32,395 nucleotides of DNA from Bacteroidota bacterium (GTDB lineage: Bacteria > Bacteroidota > Bacteroidia > Palsa-965): contig PLXK01000108.1 in assembly GCA_003151415.1 (NCBI GenBank), positions 1,441-33,835 on the forward strand, given 5' to 3'. The stretch's first letter is position 1. Each line of letters starts with the position of its first letter. Below are positions 30,229 through 32,395 of this stretch, piece after piece. The notes under the pieces are model-generated. The model was not told where the DNA came from. It saw only the letters and a list, made by a program, of their open reading frames with translations, and did not search any database. Both the position numbers and the translations under genes were made by a program.

Positions 30229-32388
30229 ATGAAAAAAACAACATTCACACAGTGCCTTTTATTCATGGCCCTTCTTACGGGTGCCGGAAATCTGGCCGCA
30301 CAAACCTTATGTAGTCCGGCTTCCCATTGCCAGGCGCATTTTACCTGGCAGCAATCAGCTCCGAATGTCATTGCATTCAGCGACACCTCCTCGACCGGTA
30401 CCAATACCAGCACAACATACCACTGGACCTTTGGCGACGGAAACCGAATGAATGGACAAAACCCCGCTCACACCTATAACATTCCGGGAACCTATACGGT
30501 CTGTTTGAAGATTTCTGATACGGCAGGGTGCCGGTGTACATTCTGCGACACCATCCATGTAACCGGCACAGTCATTTGTTCCTTCAGCATCAAAACTCAG
30601 GCAGAGCCATCCAGCTGTAACCTTTGTGCAGATGGCGAAGCGGAAGTCACGCAATTGACAGGAGGCAGTCCGCCATATACCTATTCCTGGAATCCGGGAG
30701 GTTCGATGGGTAGCCAGATGGGGCATCTTTTACCGGGAATTTATACGGTTTGCGTGACCGACAAAAACGGATGTCGGGCCTGTGCCTCAGATACCGTCAA
30801 AATAAAGACCGGTCCCTGTCAGGCACATTTCACCTGGGTACAGACCGCTCCAAACACCATAGCCTTCTATGATTCCAGTTCTACAGGAACAGGTGTTCAC
30901 ACCACCTATTCCTGGAACTTCGGAGGCGGCACACAGGGCAACGGACAGAATCCTGTGCATGTTTTCAATGTGCCGGGAACGCATACGGTATGTCTGACCA
31001 TACACGACCGCAAGGGCTGTGAAAGTACCTTCTGCGATACGATACATGTTACAGGAACTCTTATCTGCACGCTTGCTTTTGGCACAGAAACGGAACCGGC
31101 AAGCTGCAACCTATGCGGAGACGGGGAAGCGGAAGTCGAAAAAAATACCGGCGGAACGCCTCCGTATGCCTATTCCTGGTCGCCAGGCGGAGCCACGACA
31201 AATGAAATTGAACATCTGAATCCCGGCATTTATACCGTTTGCGTAACAGATGCCAATGGATGTAAGGTATGTAGGACCGATACCATTACATTGAAACCGA
31301 ACATCAGTTCCTGCCAGGCTCATTTCACCTGGACTCAAACGGCACCCAATCACATCACTTTCGACAACAGTTCATCCGTTAATACGGGGCCTCACACTTC
31401 TTACCTCTGGAGTTTCGGAAACGGCAACGTAGCCGCCGGAGCCAACCCCAGTGCTGTTTATAACGTTCCGGGGACTTATACCGTTTGCCTGAGCATCAGA
31501 GATACGGGGCATTGTCACAGCACTTTCTGCGACACCATTCAGGTTACAGGACCTGTAATCTGCAACCTGATTGTGACTGCAAGATCGTACCATGCAAGTT
31601 GCGATACCTGTCACGATGGCTCTGCGGCGCTGGCGCATCTCATCGGAGGAACCGCTCCGTTTACGTATTCCTGGTCAACCGGCGACACAACACAAAGCAG
31701 CAGGAACCTGATGCCGGGAACATATACCCTGTGCGTAACAGATGCAAATGCCTGCAAGGCCTGCACACTAGTTACTGTGGGCAAAAAGGGGCATCCCGCC
31801 TGCTCGGCCGAATTTATCCTGCAGGCAGATACGCTTCATCCCGGCAACTATATCGTAACCAATCTTTCCAAGGGTTCCGGTCCCCTGCATTATGTCTGGA
31901 GCTGGGGCGACGGTTCCGCCAATGATACGATTGCGGCACCCCATCATACTTACCCATCTGCAGGACTTTATCAGATTTGCCTGAGCATAAAAGACACCAC
32001 CGGATGCAGCGCTTCAGACTGCGATGTGGTTATGGCAGCAAGGCTTCCATCCTGGACGGCCGGGCAACACACCACTGTGAATGTGATTCTGCCCGCTACA
32101 GCTACCGGCATAGTGGCACAGGATCTGGTAAACGGCTGGAATGTATTCCCGAATCCTTCGCAGGGAAGCGCACTGATCACCTATTCACTTTCCCGTCCCT
32201 CGGATGTGAATATTGATGTGTATACGCTCACCGGACAGCAGGTACTCAAGCTCCAGTCCATCAACAACCAAACAGCGGGCAGCCACGAAGTACCCCTGGA
32301 GTCGGGAAAACTGAAGGCAGGCATGTATCTCATTCAAATGAGAAGCGGCAGCCAGACCGTAACGAAACGGCTGACGATTATCAATTAG
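30229..32388 (+). CDS. PKD/SprB-repeat surface protein with T9SS sorting domain
   Basis: The 719-residue product has a signal peptide ('MKKTTFTQCLLFMALLTGAGNLAAQ'). The mature part holds three tandem copies of a unit of about 164 residues: a PKD domain ('CQAHFTW...A.....Y.W.FG.G.....NP.H.Y..PGTYTVCL.I.D..GC..TFCDTI.V') plus a SprB-type repeat ('C.L..........SCNLC.DGEAEV....GG.PPY.YSW.PGG......HL.PGIYTVCVTD.NGC..C'). PKD domains start near 34, 197 and 362, and SprB units near 117, 280 and 444. A fourth PKD domain (about 525-605) and a T9SS type A C-terminal domain ('WNVFPNPSQGSALITYSL...', 'GMYLIQMRSGSQTVTKRLTIIN') complete it. It is Cys-rich, suggesting disulfide-stabilised blocks. SprB itself is a gliding adhesin, so adhesion is the likely role. 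Confidence 0.93.
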   Translation: MKKTTFTQCLLFMALLTGAGNLAAQTLCSPASHCQAHFTWQQSAPNVIAFSDTSSTGTNTSTTYHWTFGDGNRMNGQNPAHTYNIPGTYTVCLKISDTAGCRCTFCDTIHVTGTVICSFSIKTQAEPSSCNLCADGEAEVTQLTGGSPPYTYSWNPGGSMGSQMGHLLPGIYTVCVTDKNGCRACASDTVKIKTGPCQAHFTWVQTAPNTIAFYDSSSTGTGVHTTYSWNFGGGTQGNGQNPVHVFNVPGTHTVCLTIHDRKGCESTFCDTIHVTGTLICTLAFGTETEPASCNLCGDGEAEVEKNTGGTPPYAYSWSPGGATTNEIEHLNPGIYTVCVTDANGCKVCRTDTITLKPNISSCQAHFTWTQTAPNHITFDNSSSVNTGPHTSYLWSFGNGNVAAGANPSAVYNVPGTYTVCLSIRDTGHCHSTFCDTIQVTGPVICNLIVTARSYHASCDTCHDGSAALAHLIGGTAPFTYSWSTGDTTQSSRNLMPGTYTLCVTDANACKACTLVTVGKKGHPACSAEFILQADTLHPGNYIVTNLSKGSGPLHYVWSWGDGSANDTIAAPHHTYPSAGLYQICLSIKDTTGCSASDCDVVMAARLPSWTAGQHTTVNVILPATATGIVAQDLVNGWNVFPNPSQGSALITYSLSRPSDVNIDVYTLTGQQVLKLQSINNQTAGSHEVPLESGKLKAGMYLIQMRSGSQTVTKRLTIIN

Positions 32389-32395
32389 AATATGA

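Overview
The window looks like chromosomal DNA of a member of the Bacteroidota, probably an environmental Sphingobacteria/Chitinophaga-type lineage. Three secreted proteins end in type IX secretion (T9SS) sorting domains with 'YPNPS/FPNPS' signatures. Several upstream regions carry the Bacteroidota promoter form TTG/TTTG-N(17-24)-TAnnTTTG. Most starts lack a Shine-Dalgarno sequence. The families present (ECF42 sigma with DGPF/YCII, TPR-SpoIIE phosphatases, SprB/PKD adhesins, DUF2071) fit as well. I see no rRNA, tRNA, CRISPR array, transposase or integrase.

Layout. 1-1.6 kb: three RibD_C/DHFR-like reductase genes, the first cut by the window edge. 1.8-5.5 kb: a minus-strand run with a DUF4386 tail fragment, a hypothetical protein, a lipoprotein, an NTF2-like protein and a secreted beta-propeller. 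5.9-9.5 kb: a fatty-acid desaturase, a YCII protein, and a small secreted protein translationally coupled to a GH25 lysozyme with a T9SS tail. 9.7-17.7 kb: two paralogous TPR-transmembrane-SpoIIE phosphatases flank envelope proteins of unknown function and a broken small membrane-protein gene. 18.4-21.7 kb: two SRPBCC/AHSA1 proteins, a gene split by an in-frame TAA, small exported proteins and a six-repeat tachylectin-like propeller. 21.7-27.8 kb: a glyoxalase-fold protein, a T9SS cargo protein, an MFS exporter, a DUF2071 protein, an ECF42 sigma factor with its DGPF/YCII partner, and a divergent PhnB-like VOC protein. 27.9-28.3 kb: a nested-palindrome intergenic element and other repeat-like DNA. 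28.4-29.8 kb: a heptapeptide-repeat protein and an FN3 protein. 30.2-32.4 kb: a PKD/SprB-repeat T9SS adhesin.

How the genes may work together. Two themes recur. The first is small soluble ligand-binding or redox folds (DHFR-like, YCII, VOC, SRPBCC, DUF2071, NTF2-like) grouped around an ECF42 sigma factor. That is a familiar but functionally unexplained association. The second is the cell surface: three T9SS cargos, lipoproteins, beta-propellers and a barrel-like protein. The two TPR-SpoIIE phosphatases could pass signals through partner-switching, but no anti-sigma or antagonist partner is visible here.

The least explained elements are the 21-bp/7-residue repeat gene at 28.4-29.1 kb and the 143-bp nested palindrome with a duplicated end just upstream of it. 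Gene remnants at 1.8, 13.2 and 19.5 kb suggest ongoing gene decay.
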